NCBI GenBank assembly: GCA_021613375.1
Contig: CM038703.1
Span: 56,131,254 to 56,195,253 of the forward strand
Reading direction: 5' to 3'
DNA length: 64,000 bases
Source of the DNA: Megaleporinus macrocephalus
Taxonomy: Eukaryota; Chordata; Actinopteri; Characiformes; Anostomidae
Shown: positions 1 through 11,920 of the stretch, piece after piece
Position numbering within the stretch: the first letter of the stretch is position 1
How the letters are laid out: the number at the start of each line of letters is the position of its first letter
The notes under the pieces: model-generated
Database searches by the model: none
What the model saw: the letters and a program-made list of their open reading frames with translations, nothing else
Told to the model about the DNA's origin: nothing
Translations under genes and position numbers: made by a program

Positions 1-311
1 GGACTCTGGAGTTCATACGGAACACTGAGCCCTTCCCCCCATATACACTCTCATGATCCGACACACAGCCCCCCACACCGCTCCCAGCACACCTGCACCA
101 GGTAAACAACAGCTCACTCACTCACTACAAACATTAAAAATTAAAATTTAAAAATATCCACCAGCTGTGAACCCTCGAGGACTCAAACTGCTGTCCTGAA
201 CCTGCACTCCTATATACATACCTTCATAAAGAGTGATAAACCTCTCTCCCACCTTCTGACCCCTGCTGGTGATGCTCACAGTGGTGATGGTGTTTACACT
301 GGTGGTAGTGA
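1..311. other. unassigned sequence
   Basis: No coding frame, RNA gene or clear repeat was recognised here. The sequence is of mixed composition with an A/T-rich patch near 130-160. Confidence 0.5.
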
Positions 312-571
312 TGATGGTAAAATGTGGAAGATCTGAAAATACTAGGTTTTCTTTGGGGACTATTTGAACCTCACAGCGTCCTGCATGTATCCCTCCACCA
401 TGAATGGAGTTTAAGACTGAGATCTTCTCTAAACTATCATAAACAGCGTCTCAGAATCAGACAGTGTATTTATAACATCTACTGTAAGAACTTTCTGTGA
501 GGAGCTTCTAGAGGTGGACGTCTGGTTCCATTCACCACCACTGTGAACAGATCTGACTGGATCTAGAACCA
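312..571 (-). repeat. interspersed repeat, copy 1 (inverted partner at 12054-12312)
   Basis: This segment reads, on the opposite strand, almost base for base like 12054-12312. Landmarks are GATGGTAAAATGTGG at the outer end, TTTATAACATCTACTGTAAG in the middle and CTGGTTCCATTCACC near the inner end. A 68-codon minus-strand frame (429-635) crosses it, but it resembles no protein family I know. This copy has one 67-bp block where the partner has three. It is probably a decayed non-autonomous element. Confidence 0.7.
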
Positions 572-1017
572 AGAGTTTCACACAGAACCCACTCTGAACG
601 AGTCTGTATGTAAAATGGAAAGTCAGTATAAACAAACTGAGTGAATCAGAGAAATGCAGACTCTCCAGGTTCCTGGATGAGGTCCAGCGCTAATGTCGCT
701 GACCGGAGCTGGACTGACCAGCACTCATTGATCGGTTGGCTTTGGCCACCTGACTCCAGCTCCAGTCCCAACAGGGAATTACAGTACGCTCCAGCACCCT
801 CAGCACCACCTTAACCCCTCCACACCCGCCCCCCCTGCACGCAGTCTATAAAGTGACAGTTCATCAAAAATCTAATTCTCTCAGAGCCTCATCACCGCCC
901 AGCAGCCGAGACCCGTTCAGCCCTGGAGCTACAGAGTTAACACAGAAAACAAGGAATTAGATTCGATTTTACACCAAACTGATATCTAATGTAGCACTGA
1001 AAGAGTTAATACTCCTT

Positions 1018-1020
<3 letters not shown>
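572..1020. other. unassigned sequence before the TC microsatellite
   Basis: No gene recognised. The stretch is A/T-rich with a C-rich patch near 800-840. It leads directly into the pyrimidine repeat at 1021. Confidence 0.4.
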
Positions 1021-1058
<38 letters not shown>

Positions 1059-1080
1059 TATCTCTCTCTCTCTCTTTCTG

Positions 1081-1123
<43 letters not shown>

Positions 1124-1164
1124 CTCTATATTTCTCTCTCTCGCTCTCTCTCTGTATCTCTATA

Positions 1165-1195
<31 letters not shown>

Positions 1196-1234
1196 CTCTA
1201 TATCTCTCTCTCTCGCTCTCTCTCTCTCTTTCTG

Positions 1235-1269
<35 letters not shown>

Positions 1270-1358
1270 GTATCTCTATATCTCTCTCTGTATCTCTCTC
1301 TGTGTATCTCTCTGTATCTCTCTCTCTCTCTCTCTCTCTGTATCTCTCTCTCTCTGTA
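1021..1358 (+). repeat. interrupted (TC)n microsatellite with TCTGTATCTC interruptions
   Basis: Long TC runs are broken at irregular intervals by TCTGTATCTC and TTTCTGTATC, giving a two-level repeat. It creates spurious Ser-Leu-rich (+) and Arg-Glu-rich (-) frames, none with a non-repetitive body. The same motif recurs at 47857-47962. Confidence 0.95.
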
Positions 1359-1720
1359 CTCTGTGCCCCCCCCCCCACCCCCCCAACTGTCCACTTCCAC
1401 TCCGTCCCACCAGGACCAGCGGCTATCGTTATATTTCCATGACAGAGTTGCGGGTGGTTGGGGGGGCAGTGGGGGGGTGGGGGTCCGTGCTGATGGGAGT
1501 TCTGCATTTATAAGGTTCTGCTGGATTCAACCTCTTTAGCGCTCATTTAATCAGCCCATCACGATCGATCAGATCCATAATCGACTATCAGTTATTCCAA
1601 CTGATACCCCGTACCTGATCCAGTCCCTCATTCAGTCTCAGAGCCTAACACACACCAGGAGAACCAGGACTCCATAGGAACATACGGAGGAACCAGTGAG
1701 AGGAACCAAGGGCAGGGTGG
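1359..1720. other. C-rich then mixed sequence, no gene seen
   Basis: It begins with a poly-C patch (1365-1385) and contains a G-rich patch around 1450-1485. No exon was recognised. Confidence 0.4.
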
Positions 1721-1965
1721 AGGGGCTGGACGGTGGAGGAGTTGGAGGTGTTGAACAGTGGAGGAGGTGGAGGAGTTGGATGGTGGAGGAGGTGGAGGGG
1801 CTGAACGGTGGAGGGGAGGAGGAGGTGAAGGAGGCAGAGGGGCTGGACGGTGGAGGAGTTGGAGGGGTTGAACAGTGGAGGAGGTGGAGGGGTTGGATGG
1901 TGGAGGAGGTGGAGGGGCTGAACGGTGGAGGGGAGGAGGAGGTGAAGGAGGTGGAGGAGGTGGTG
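1721..1965 (+). repeat. GGTGGAGGA-type purine minisatellite with a 117-bp duplication
   Basis: Short purine-rich words built on GGTGGAGGA vary around a block that starts GGCTGGACGGTGGAGG at 1724 and again at 1841, an offset of 117 bp. The two blocks differ by a few substitutions. The overlapping frames on both strands are repeat artefacts. Confidence 0.85.
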
Positions 1966-2552
1966 CTGGGAGATGTTTTATGGTAGAGAAGGTCTGGCTG
2001 GAGCAGATAAGGTCTGAGTGAAGAATCCAGGGCAGTAAATCTTCCACGCTGGACGAGACCCCTGGCGCTAACGACCCGCCCCCGCTGACTAGCGCTCTGA
2101 CAGGGGGACGGTTCGTCAGCAGTAAAGGGCAATATCACAGAATACAGATTTCAGACATGTCTGCTTTTACAGCAGTGCGTCAGAGCAGGACGTTCATCAC
2201 ATCCAGCTCAGGATCCCTCTGCAGTCAGAGAGAAGGTCAGGTGAAGGTCATCCACCGCGGGCTGGACAGGGCCTCCAAAAACACAAACACACCACGGGGC
2301 CTGCAGTCCGAGGGGCTTCGGGGGCAAACAGTCAGACTGTACTGGACGTCCTGCTCCTCTGCTCACAGGGACAGTCAGGAGTACGCCGCTCAGAGAACTG
2401 AGATACTCCAACCTCAGCTTCTATATACACTTCATCATGGAGTTACATATATGTAAATAAGCTCCTTTCTCATTGGCTGTCTGGTTCAATTGGTTATTCT
2501 GCTTTAATCAAAAAGCAGTCTGGACTGAAACACTTCTTAGATGAACGCGCTG
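1966..2552. other. unassigned sequence
   Basis: Short frames exist on both strands (for example 2157-2456 +) but show no recognisable domain and no flanking splice pattern that I trust. Confidence 0.4.
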
Positions 2553-3046
2553 CTGTAGACTGAATGGGTGGAGCTAAACTGCTGTAGACTGAATGGGTGG
2601 AGCTAAACTGCTGTAGACTGAATGGGTGGAGCTAAACTGCTGTAGACTGAATGGATGGAGCTAAACTGCTGTAGACTAAATGGGTGGAGCTAAACTGCTG
2701 TAGACTGAATGGATGGAGCTAAACTGCTGTAGACTGAATGGGTGGAGCTAAACTGCTGTTGACTGAATGGGTGGAGCTAAACTGCTGTAGACAGAATGGG
2801 TGGAGCTAAACTGCTGTAGACTGAATGGGTGGAGCTAAACTGCTGTAGACAGAATGGGTGGAGCTAAACTGCTGTAGACTGAATGGGTGGAGCTAAAGTG
2901 CTGTAGACTGAATGGGCCGAGCTAAACTGCTGTAGACTGAAAGGGTGGAGCTAAACTGCTGTAGACTGAAAGGGTGGAGCTAAACTGCTGTAGACTGAAT
3001 GGATGGAGCTAAACTGCTGTAGACTGAAAGGGTGGAGCTAAACTGC
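2553..3046 (+). repeat. 29-bp minisatellite, about 17 copies
   Basis: The unit begins CTGTAGACTGAATGGGTGGA and ends GCTAAACTG. Copies differ by single substitutions (GGGTGG/GGATGG, ACTGAA/ACAGAA) with no length change, so the array keeps strict 29-bp register. Confidence 0.95.
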
Positions 3047-3097
3047 TGAATCATAAACACTGAATTTAATAAATGTAAATGTGATGTCTCTGAGCTG

Positions 3098-3136
3098 CAG
3101 ATGTTCAGATGTTCAGATGTTCAGATGTTCAGATGC
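3098..3136 (+). repeat. short 9-bp repeat AGATGTTCA
   Basis: About four tandem copies of AGATGTTCA. The same word is the constant core of the much larger 19-bp array at 12743-14638. Confidence 0.8.
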
Positions 3137-3139
3137 TCC

Positions 3140-5484
3140 ACACAGGGCTCGTTCTTCCAGGCGCAGTAGCTCAGAGAGCTCAGTAATCTCTGGCTGTTTA
3201 CTGAGATCTGTTATTCCTCCAGCACATGTGCAGCGCTGCCGGCTACAGACTCGGTTCCACTGCGTTACGTAACGCTGGAGGAGAGTCAGATTCAGGCTCT
3301 CACTTCTGAAGCTGTGATAAAGTTCAAGGAAATATGGAAGTCAGATCTGATTACGTTATATAAATGGACTAATTGAAAATAACGTCCTCTTTTTAAACTG
3401 AACTGGGTCAGAAAAGAGCTTCTCCTCCTCCTTAATGTCAGAACCACAGCAGATCTTTTCTTATTAACATGTTTATAGTATTTATTTTTAATGAACAGCC
3501 TGAGTTAGTCCAGCAGACTGTAAATCACACACCAGGAACACTCACTGCTGCATGAGCTCAACACCATGACACACCATATGCATCAGAATGTTGAATCGTT
3601 CTGAGGTTCTATGAGATAGAACAAACAAAACAGCCCAAAACAGCCCTAACAGAGATGTACCCAGTAAAGCACAGCGCACTGTGATATATCACCACACACC
3701 ATAATGTTCATTTTTAATACATCATTATTCCACACGAGCAGAAATCTTCCACTGTTTGATTGAATCTGGTCCCTAAATGAGAATATAGATCCTGTAGAGC
3801 TGCACAATATGGACCATGACTGATAAATATAAATACCGTAATTATAATACTATAAATACTACATTATATCATAATTATATATGTGTATGTGACATGTTTA
3901 CAGGGCTAATTTGCATATCACCGCCTATAATATCAGTACTACAAAGACCAAAACAACAATACAACAATGAGTTTTGTAGCTCAGCATCGAGAGGAGTACT
4001 TAATTTAAACCTATACATCATTTAACACTAGAGGGAATACAAATACACTAGCACAGAACCTGCCAGAACCGGCCAGAACCTGCCAGAGCCACCCGGACAC
4101 ACAGTAATGGTATATATATTTAAATATATGCAAATTGTTGCATTTAAATCCAGTAAATTCGGTCAAATCAAATAAAACCTGTATCATAAAGACTGATATC
4201 GGCTAGCGATGTAGTTATACAGTCTTATAAGCGTAGCTGACATAACAGGTTCTCTTCCATAGAAGAACCACTGATGGTTCTCTGAAGAACCAATACATTG
4301 TATACGCCTTTATAACAAACTTAAAATAAAGATTCTATAAATAACTCTTAGATTACGTGTTGGTTCTTGAGGAATCCTTTAAAACGTTGTTCTCTTGTTC
4401 AAACCTGGTAACCTGGTAATACAGCGTTCCCTAAAGAACCCTTATTTTGGGTGAAATGTACTAGCTAACAAACAGGAGCTCCAGCAGACTTTAAGAGGAA
4501 TCCACAGCGCTATGAGTCCCATCATATAATAATTAATAATTCATATGAATCAGTATCACATCAAATTTCATGATTCAGTTCGTGGCTTGAAATCAAACCC
4601 AAAAGAACAGCGAGGAACTTGGTGTTCTCCCAGCCGGAGTGAAATCCTTCCTGATCTACGTGGTCTGCTGCTCTGGGTGGCCGGTGGTACACGGTCACGG
4701 CTGTAGAATCTGAGCAGAAATTCAGTTTTTAATATTAACTAAACTGATTTTAACCACGTGTCCTGATTAGCACGAGTGTAACTCTTCATAATCAGTTTAA
4801 TACATGAAAGTAGCAGATAAATCTTAATGTGTTTACATTAAGTATTTAAATACAGATCTACTGCTCTGGTCACAAGGTAACACGTTAGCCACAAGCTAAA
4901 CAAGCTGAAATTGCCAAGACTAGCTGACAAGCTCCTTTCTACTTAGTGACCCTCAGAACCTTGAGGCCAAAGATTCCAGCCCAACCTAATTAGCTAGACT
5001 GAGATTATAATGTCCAGTAAAAGCAGTCTAGCCCAGTTAGATCAGATACAGTTTTATTGTAGCTTCTCTGTTGGTAAGGCTAATAAATGGCTAATAACAT
5101 GCATGCTAATAAGCATTATTGTGTAATGTGTACAGTTGATAGACGACTACAAACATTTAAGATGTGATTTTGGATAAAATTAACAAATTCTAAGCTATTA
5201 AACTGTTAAAGAGCGTTTTCATTAACGAGACTGAGGTTGTACAAAATGTGGTACAGGTCTGATGCATAAATCTGATAGCACAACTTAAAACCGGCTGATC
5301 AGATCCAGCTTCATGTGACGCTAACCGGACCAACAAAGACAAGGTCATACAAACACACGTACAGATGAAGTGGTGGATGAATGAAGGGATGGATGACGGA
5401 ACGATATTGTTCTTTAGATAGTCACTCAAGGATCATAATTCTGGGAATGGTCAACTACTCAAGATTTACAATTTTGACTATGGT
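3140..5484. other. 2.3-kb low-complexity-poor intergenic sequence
   Basis: No gene or long tandem array was recognised. At about 4235-4445 there are several GGTTCT/AGAACC words in both orientations, suggesting a decayed palindromic element. The sequence is A/T-rich, with short words repeated at 4060-4090 (CAGAACCTGC). The small frames here look random. Confidence 0.4.
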
Positions 5485-6210
5485 CCTTAAGGTCCAGTCA
5501 CTTAATGCCCAGAAGTCTGGGAATGGTCCTCAAGCTTCAATCATTCAAGGTCCAGAATTCTGGGAATGGTCCTCAAGGGTCAATCATTCAAGGTCCAGAA
5601 TTCTGGGAATGGTCCTTAAGGTTCAGTCATTCAAGGTCCAGAATTCTGGGAATGGTCCTTAAGGTTCAGTCATTCAAGGTCCAGAATTCTGGGAATGGTC
5701 CTTAAGGTCCAGTCACTCAAGGTCCAGTATTCTGGGAATGGTCCTTAAGGTTCAATCATTCAAGGTCCAGAATTCTGGGATGGTCCTCAAGGTTCAATCA
5801 TTCAAGGTCCAGAATTCTGGGAATGGTCCTTAAGGTTCAATTACTCAAGGTGCAGAATTCTGGGAATGGTCCTCAAGGTTCAATCATTCAAGGTCCAGAA
5901 TTCTGGGATGGTCCTCAAGGTTCAATCATTCAAGGTCCAGAATTCTGGGAATGGTCCTTAAGGTTCAGTCATTCAAGGTCCAGAATTCTGGGAATGGTCC
6001 TTAAGTTTCAATCATTCAAGGTCCAGAATTCTGGGAATGGTTCCTAAGGTTCAGTCATTCAAGGTCCAGAATTATGGAAATGGTCAATTAAGGTACAATC
6101 ACTCAAGATTTACAATTTTGGCTATGGTCCTTAAGGTCCAGTGACTTAATGTCCAGAATTCTGGGAATGGTCCTCAAGGTTCAATCACTCAAGATCCAGA
6201 ATTCTGGGTG
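5485..6210 (+). repeat. 43-bp minisatellite, about 17 copies
   Basis: The unit contains GGTCCAGAATTCTGGGAATG followed by GTCCTTAAGGTTCA. The period of 43 was measured between successive GGTCCAGAATT starts at 5592 and 5635. Several copies lack one or two bases (TTCTGGGATGG). Translated frames repeat in 43-residue cycles and are not genes. Confidence 0.95.
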
Positions 6211-6575
6211 TGGCACTATGGGTTTGATCACAAGGCTTTGGATACAGTCGTTAAACTATGGATACGATCTTTTAATGTTTTTGAGGTCATACTGAGTTGA
6301 TCCCTTGATATTTGATCACTGAAGGCTAAGTCACTCGCCAATCTGTCATGTGGGTGGTCACTCGGGGATCAGCCATCAAGGTTTAACTTTCGGTCGTTGG
6401 ATGGGTTGGGTGACTCAAGTCTTGTTCACCAAAGATTTGGTCACTCTGCTTCGCCCTGTGCTGCTATGGACATTTGCTACCATGGGTGAACATGTGTGTC
6501 ACTTCCTGTGCATAATAATTAGATTAATTTATCAGGCTGAGCTACCACAGCAAAAAAAGCCCTCGGCAGGAATGG
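6211..6575. other. transition from the 43-bp array to single-copy sequence
   Basis: GGTCAC/GATCAC words echo the preceding minisatellite as far as about 6450. After that, no repeat or gene was recognised. Confidence 0.4.
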
Positions 6576-6830
6576 AGTAATGGAGAGGGAGAGCGAGAGA
6601 GGGCGGGGGAGGGAGCGGGGGATGAGAGACAGAGAGAGCGAGCGAGGGAAAGAGGGAGAGGAGGAGGGAGCGGGGGATGAGTGAGAAAGAGAAAGGGAGA
6701 GTGAGGGAGAGGGTCAAGAGAGAGGAGAGTGTGCTGTAGTGGGGGAGGGTACTGCAGAGAGAGGGGGATGGGAGGTATAGTGAGAGAGGGATATCTACAG
6801 GGAGAAGTGATGGGGGAGGGGTAAAGGGAC
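6576..6830 (+). repeat. purine-rich (GA/GGGA) tract
   Basis: About 250 bp of nearly pure G/A on the + strand with GAGAGNGAGNGAGGG words. The opposite strand gives Ser/Leu/Pro-rich frames that are compositional artefacts. Confidence 0.8.
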
Positions 6831-7429
6831 CGGAACACATGATGTAGGTTAAAAAGCATCTGTTAGCACGAAAGCGAAGAGAAGCCTTGATGCCTTCCTG
6901 GGTAATTCCAGGGAAAGTGATCAAATCAAGCAGTTGCCTCTGATCTTGGCTCAGCCAAATGGAGCCCGTCCTGGTTGCTGGGGAGCATCTCTGCACCGCA
7001 ATGCTTTTGGTAAACCTGAGTGCGTTACGTAAGCTGAGGTGTGGGCACTGGCTGCAGCACCGAGACCATCTGCATGAGGCATGCAATCCATGTCCTGATC
7101 TTTCACCATCAGCTGGGCAAACAAACCTCTTTTACGAGCAGGTGAGGGGGCGGGCGGGCGGGGTGGAGGCTTTGTTGGGGGAGGAACACAGATAGAACAC
7201 TCTGCTGTGATGTAGCAGCGTGCAGCATCCTGCCGGTCGTACCTCCACAGTCCAACATTCACTCGCTGCTCCGAATGTGTGCGACACACGAGAGCCGGAC
7301 ATTACTGTCAATCTCAATACATCAGTGAAGGCCTTAATGTGACATTGAGGGATCAGCACTGCGGGATGCAGTCCAAGGTCGGCTGAAACAGAGGCAGCAT
7401 CCGACCAGTATGAAACGACCTCACACCGG
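6831..7429. other. unassigned; one weak candidate exon at 6959-7140
   Basis: An ATG in fair context at 6959 opens about 60 codons that run into CAG|GTGAGG near 7140, a good donor match. The peptide resembles no family I recognise, and the opposite strand is also open across the same bases. This is a weak candidate only. Confidence 0.2.
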
Positions 7430-8000
7430 GTGGTTCTGTTACGAAAGCATTTTTCAGAACCTTCACAGAACCTTTGCATCATTTAAAGAGTCTAAACCCA
7501 CGGAAGTAACATTGCTCCGGAAGATCTACTATCTTGAAGACCTGGTTCTGGTTATTACTGCCCTCCAAAGTCCTTAAAACTAAGGTGCCACAGAAGGACA
7601 ACTATCGGGTTCCAAAGCAAAGATTCTTGTAATTGGTTCTAATGTCCCGGGAGATGGTCCACATCGTGTCCACATCTCTAAGTCTTAAGGGCCACACTGG
7701 AGTACAAATGTAGACATACAATAGCGAGTCTGTCTGGAATCTTTACACCCCGTTGTTGTTCTTTAAGCTTTGAAAAGGTTCTTCACAGTTCAATCACTTA
7801 AAACAGTTAAAACCGAGAAGAACCTTTCTAAAGCTTAAAGGACCTTCAGTTGAGGTAGACGTACCTCAATTAGTGATTCTTCCCTGAATCTTTACATTAT
7901 GTGGTACTTTTTTGTTTGAAAGGTTCTTTGTTTGAAAGGTTCTTTGGGGAACTGAAGTGGTCCTTCTGCAGGTCTTCTGTGCAAAGACCTCTTTTTGGCA
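7430..8000. repeat. decayed GGTTCT/AGAACC palindromic repeat region
   Basis: AGAACCTT and AAGGTTCTT occur repeatedly in both orientations (7455-7475, 7770-7830, 7915-7950), including TTTGAAAGGTTCTTTG twice in a row. This pattern is common in non-autonomous fish transposons. Boundaries and family cannot be given. Confidence 0.35.
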
Positions 8001-8352
8001 TCTTTGTTTTTGGGAGGTGTGGCCTACAGGAAGGTTGATCTCCAGCCGATTTAGGGATCTTTATCTTTAAGAGTCTTGATTTGGATTAGAAGGTAGACGG
8101 CTTTTGAGATGAGGGTTGAGGAACATCTTTAAGAGCTGGACTTTAACACAATACAAAGACCTTCCCCAAAAATTGCTGCACTGACAAGTCCAGGAAACCG
8201 TATAACATATATTGTACCAGTATTGGCAGACGACTTCTCAGCTAGTCAACCACGTTTGTCCATGTCCATGAAGATGGCTACAAGGCTCATTTGGCCGGCG
8301 CAAGCTATAGCAGGACAAACACAGGTCTGATCTTTTCTGTACTGGATGCAAA

Positions 8353-8408
8353 CGTAATTAGAATTAATTGGGAGCTTCATTAATGGCTTTATTTAATTAT
8401 AGGCTGCA
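8353..8408 (+). promoter_or_regulatory. cluster of homeodomain-type TAAT cores
   Basis: Within 55 bp there are GTAATTAGAATTAATTGG, CATTAATGG and TTTAATTATAGG, so five TAAT/ATTA cores. The surrounding 8.35-8.75 kb is free of tandem repeat and of mixed composition. It could be a conserved enhancer, but nothing in one sequence proves conservation. Confidence 0.3.
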
Positions 8409-9112
8409 CATGTTAGCATGCTTTGTCTCAGTCAGCTCATGGACCCGTCCTCCGTCCGCTGGTGAACCGCAGGCCGCTCTGTGAATGGGACGGAGAAGAA
8501 TAATCCCAGGGTCCTCAGAGAAATCTCTCCGTGCCATTATCTCACATATTACATAACATGAATATATGCTCAACAGCCACTGTGACGAGGACGCTTCTCC
8601 TGCTCTCCGCAGCTGTGTCAGCAGGAAATGGCCACCACAGCCTCAGAGCTATCAAGCATTTGTGTGCACAGCAGCTCAGCTCGCTAGACGAGATTTAAGG
8701 AATGCAGAGGTGCATCAATCCTCGGGAGGTGCTGCTGTGATTTAAATTAGAGTGAGAAATAGAGTGGAGGAACAAGAGACGGACGCGTGCTCACTATGGA
8801 GAAGCGCTGTCCCCAGGGACGCCTGGGCTACTGGGTTAGCTGGACAAGTGGGTGGCGGAGATGCTGCTTGTCCATTCAGAATGATAGTACTGCTCTGCTA
8901 GTTACAGAGCCAGCACTTTAAACAGGCTAGAGACACCGGTCTTGCTGGACATAGGCTCCTATAGGCTCCTCTTGGTCTCTGCTTAGCCATCACCACGCAG
9001 GCAGATACACAGGAGGCTAAAATCAGCCGGTGCTTCACAGGTCACGTGAGGATTCAGTGCTTGAGAGATTTCTAGCTCTTATATTTTTCTCAAAAGATTA
9101 ATAACCTTTCCC
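8409..9112. other. repeat-free sequence, no exon recognised
   Basis: This is one of the longer stretches without tandem repeats or recognisable transposon words. No splice-bounded frame was found. Together with the TAAT cluster it is the best candidate for conserved non-coding sequence in the left third. Confidence 0.35.
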
Positions 9113-9480
9113 TCAAGGGGGCAGTCGTGAGCTGAAGGCTAGGGATCTGGTTTTGTTGATTCAATCCCCTGGACCAACAGGACACGACTGAATGCCCTTG
9201 AGCAAGGCACCCAACCCCCAACTACTCCCCAGCCACTGTGGACAGGGTGACTCACCACTTTGGGCAAGTGTGCTCACTGCCCCCTAGTGTGTGTGTGTGT
9301 GTATGTGGGTGTTTCACTGCCCCCTACAGTGTTTACTCACTAGTGTGTGTATGTGGGTGTTTCACTGCCCCCTAGTGTGTTTGTTCACTAGTGTATGTGT
9401 ATATGTGGGTGTTTTTACACACCTCTAGTGTGTGTGTTCACTAGTGTGTATATGTGGGTGTTCCACTGCCCCCTAGAGGT
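9113..9480 (+). mobile_element. tRNA-headed SINE with CCCTTGAGCAAGGCACC central block
   Basis: The 5' part looks like a decayed tRNA head, with a box-B-like GATTCAATC near 9160. It is followed by TGCCCTTGAGCAAGGCACCC, a central block shared with the second SINE at 32335-32630 (there on the minus strand). I know this block from fish V-SINE-type elements, by recall and not by search. The 3' part is expanded: ATGTGGGTGTTTCACTGCCC and neighbours repeat about four times between 9280 and 9475. Confidence 0.7.
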
Positions 9481-10391
9481 CAAGTTCTGCTGTGTGCAAG
9501 CACCAGTGGCAAATAGTTCTAAACTCCTTAATTAATTCATAAAATCATAATGAAGCCAATAAATGAGTGTGAATTATTAACTAAGATGCTAACTAGTTCT
9601 TCAAAGTGTGATACTAACAGACTAGAAATCAGCCAATAACTAATCAAATAATGCTATTGGTTAAAAAAGCATTTCTGTAACAAATAATTGGTTAAATATT
9701 ACAATTATTTAATCAGTGCTGTACTTTTTGGTCCTGTGATCGTATTATAGTTGTCAGGCGCTCAGTTTAATCAGGACCGGGTTCTTATGAGGGGTATATG
9801 TACTTTTGCGTTCTGAGGTCTATATTAGGAACACTTTCACTATCTCTGTGCATTAACACAGTTAATATGATACGTGCTCTTTAACAGGGCCTTGAACGCA
9901 GCTGATGGGTTGCATGTGTTTTTTATGCTAATCAGTTAACGTTACAGTTCAGACAAGAAGCTGGACAGGTAGACTGAGGCTCCAGCATAACCTGCTGCAC
10001 CAGTTAACTTGGAACAAGAACATTTAAACAAGAACCTGAGGCGTCAGAGTGTAACTGCTGCCCTATTTAAGGTGGAACAGGACACTCGGACATGAAGAAT
10101 CTGACTTCAGTTTAATGATCAGTTGAAAGGCGTTAGCGATGAGGAGTTAAGGTTACTGTTTTACTGGACCAGTAGGTCAGTATTGTTTTATCCTGTTTGC
10201 TAACGTTTGTGATAGTGACTGGTTGGCATCACAACCCACAACCTGCTGACGTTAGCTATAGAACTCACTGAGTGTTCATGCTAACGTTATATTAGGGTAC
10301 AAATTTTCTAGCCCAGTGTTATTCGCTCATCCTTAACTTTTTATTATTTTTATATAATAATTTCCATATAAGCTGTGTGTTTGGTTTATTG
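9481..10391. other. A/T-rich unassigned sequence
   Basis: No gene, array or recognisable mobile element. Short frames are frequent but lack features. Confidence 0.4.
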
Positions 10392-10650
10392 TAGGGTTTG
10401 TTCATAAGGCTACATGACACCTACATAAGATGATCGTGATAATCAACATAATCAAACATAAATGTTTATAAATGCTTATTCCAGTCAGCATCATGTGTCA
10501 CAAAGGCTAACACTGATCAGAACTGGCTAATGTGACCTTTATAGTGACTGGCGTCAACTGGAATAACCATTCATACACGTTTACGTAGAGTTATGTCAGC
10601 TGTCATGACAAGTGTGTGTAGGCATCACGTAGCCTTACGAACAATCTCTA
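10392..10650. mobile_element. palindromic MITE bounded by TA, copy 1
   Basis: The left end GGGTTTGTTCATAAGGCTAC and the reverse complement of the right end (GAGATTGTTCGTAAGGCTAC) match closely. Both are bordered by TA. The pairing continues inward for most of each arm (CTTATTCCAG on both arms), so the 259-bp element is nearly a foldback. TA borders suggest a Tc1/mariner-type target duplication, but no transposase is present. Confidence 0.65.
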
Positions 10651-10930
10651 ACTAAACAGTGTATAAATGCTTATTCCAGTAGTCAATTTGCAAAGTGCGG
10701 ACCACTAAGGCAGGGCAAGGAGGGGGAACTCCTGGAGTTCTGGGTGGCTTCTGCTGCTGGGGTTTGAAGCCAAGTGAAGAGTGAGTACGGTTCTGGAACA
10801 GATGGAGGAGCTGGGGTGCAAATTTCATCACGAGAAGGTGAGGGCAGAGGAGTGGTTTATATAGAGCGTGTAATGATGGAAAGGAGGAGTTTGGGCGTGG
10901 TCCTTCTCCCAAACGAGTTATTTCTTAACT
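10651..10930. other. sequence between two MITE ends
   Basis: It starts with ATAAATGCTTATTCCAGT (10663), a piece of the MITE arm, and then runs into sequence not found in copy 1. It may be a more complete or a composite element. No gene was recognised. Confidence 0.35.
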
Positions 10931-11062
10931 TCATTTGCTATGAAGGCCACGTTTGCCAGGTGTCTAGGAATAAGTTAGCTTTTATAAACACGTATGTAAG
11001 GTGATGGCGGTGGTCGTGATCAGCTTGTGTAGGGGTCACGAAGCTTTATGAACAGCTCCCTA
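10931..11062 (-). mobile_element. MITE end, copy 2 (right arm)
   Basis: The reverse complement of 11062 inward reads TAGGGAGCTGTTCATAAAGC followed by TTCGTGACCCCTACACA. This matches the termini of the element at 10392-10650, again with TA at the border. Only this arm is clear. Confidence 0.55.
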
Positions 11063-11920
11063 CAGTGTCACCTGACTTGTGCAGTACCGCGAGTCTCCAC
11101 TAGAGCTGGGAAGCAGATCCTGCCCCAGTGGAAGTCTCTCAATGACATACTGCTGCAGTCACATCTGCTGTTGACTTCATATCCCATCTGTCACCGCACG
11201 CACACAAACACAGGGTCACAGCATCGCCAGCGCTGGATCAGCTAGCTGTGCCTTCAGGATCTTCAGAACCAGCTCAGATATTCACAGCAGACAGGTAGAA
11301 CCTGATCACATACTAAAACCCGGTTCTTTACCAGGACAGACGCGTCTAGATCAGCAAAGCCTAAGCCGCCTGAGATGATCGTTAACTGTTACAGGTCTTT
11401 CCACTACTGCGATGTTCCTAATTATAGTCTACGTCTGTATGGATGCAGCTCTCTGGATCGCCGAGCCAGCGATCAATACAGCACCTTCAGAATGACTAAG
11501 CAGGATTTCTAACGGCAGCGCGGCGCAGGAGCTGAGCTACAGAGACTCAGAGCAGCAGACTGTAGTCAAAGCTGGAGATTCTGGGGGGCTAGAAGCTGCT
11601 GGAGACACTTTACACACATCAGACGACTGTTCTTTAAGAAACACCCACATCAGCAACCACAGACGTTTTAATGTGTACATGCTATTAAGAAAATACTGGT
11701 AATGTCACACCTGAGGGACAAATACTGGTGGTCAAAATAATGGAAACACCTCATTAATGTCAAAAGCCAGAGGAGAAGTGGCGGTAGGGGGTGGGCAGCC
11801 GTCCTAGGACCCTCATTAAAACCCAAACTAGACATCCTGATGATGTTAAGTAAACATTCCAGTACGATATACTGGATTTTTTGTGATGGTAGCAGATATC
11901 TACAGTAGCTTCAACTCTCT
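11063..11920. other. unassigned sequence
   Basis: Mixed composition, no array, no gene recognised. Several CAGATC words lead up to the 67-bp repeat. Confidence 0.4.

Noticed and set aside
1056..1507. Ser/Leu and Arg/Glu repeat ORFs
   Set aside because: Translation of the TC microsatellite.
6959..7195. Possible exon with CAG|GTGAGG donor
   Set aside because: No recognisable peptide, no partner exon, and the opposite strand is open as well; kept only as a weak note.
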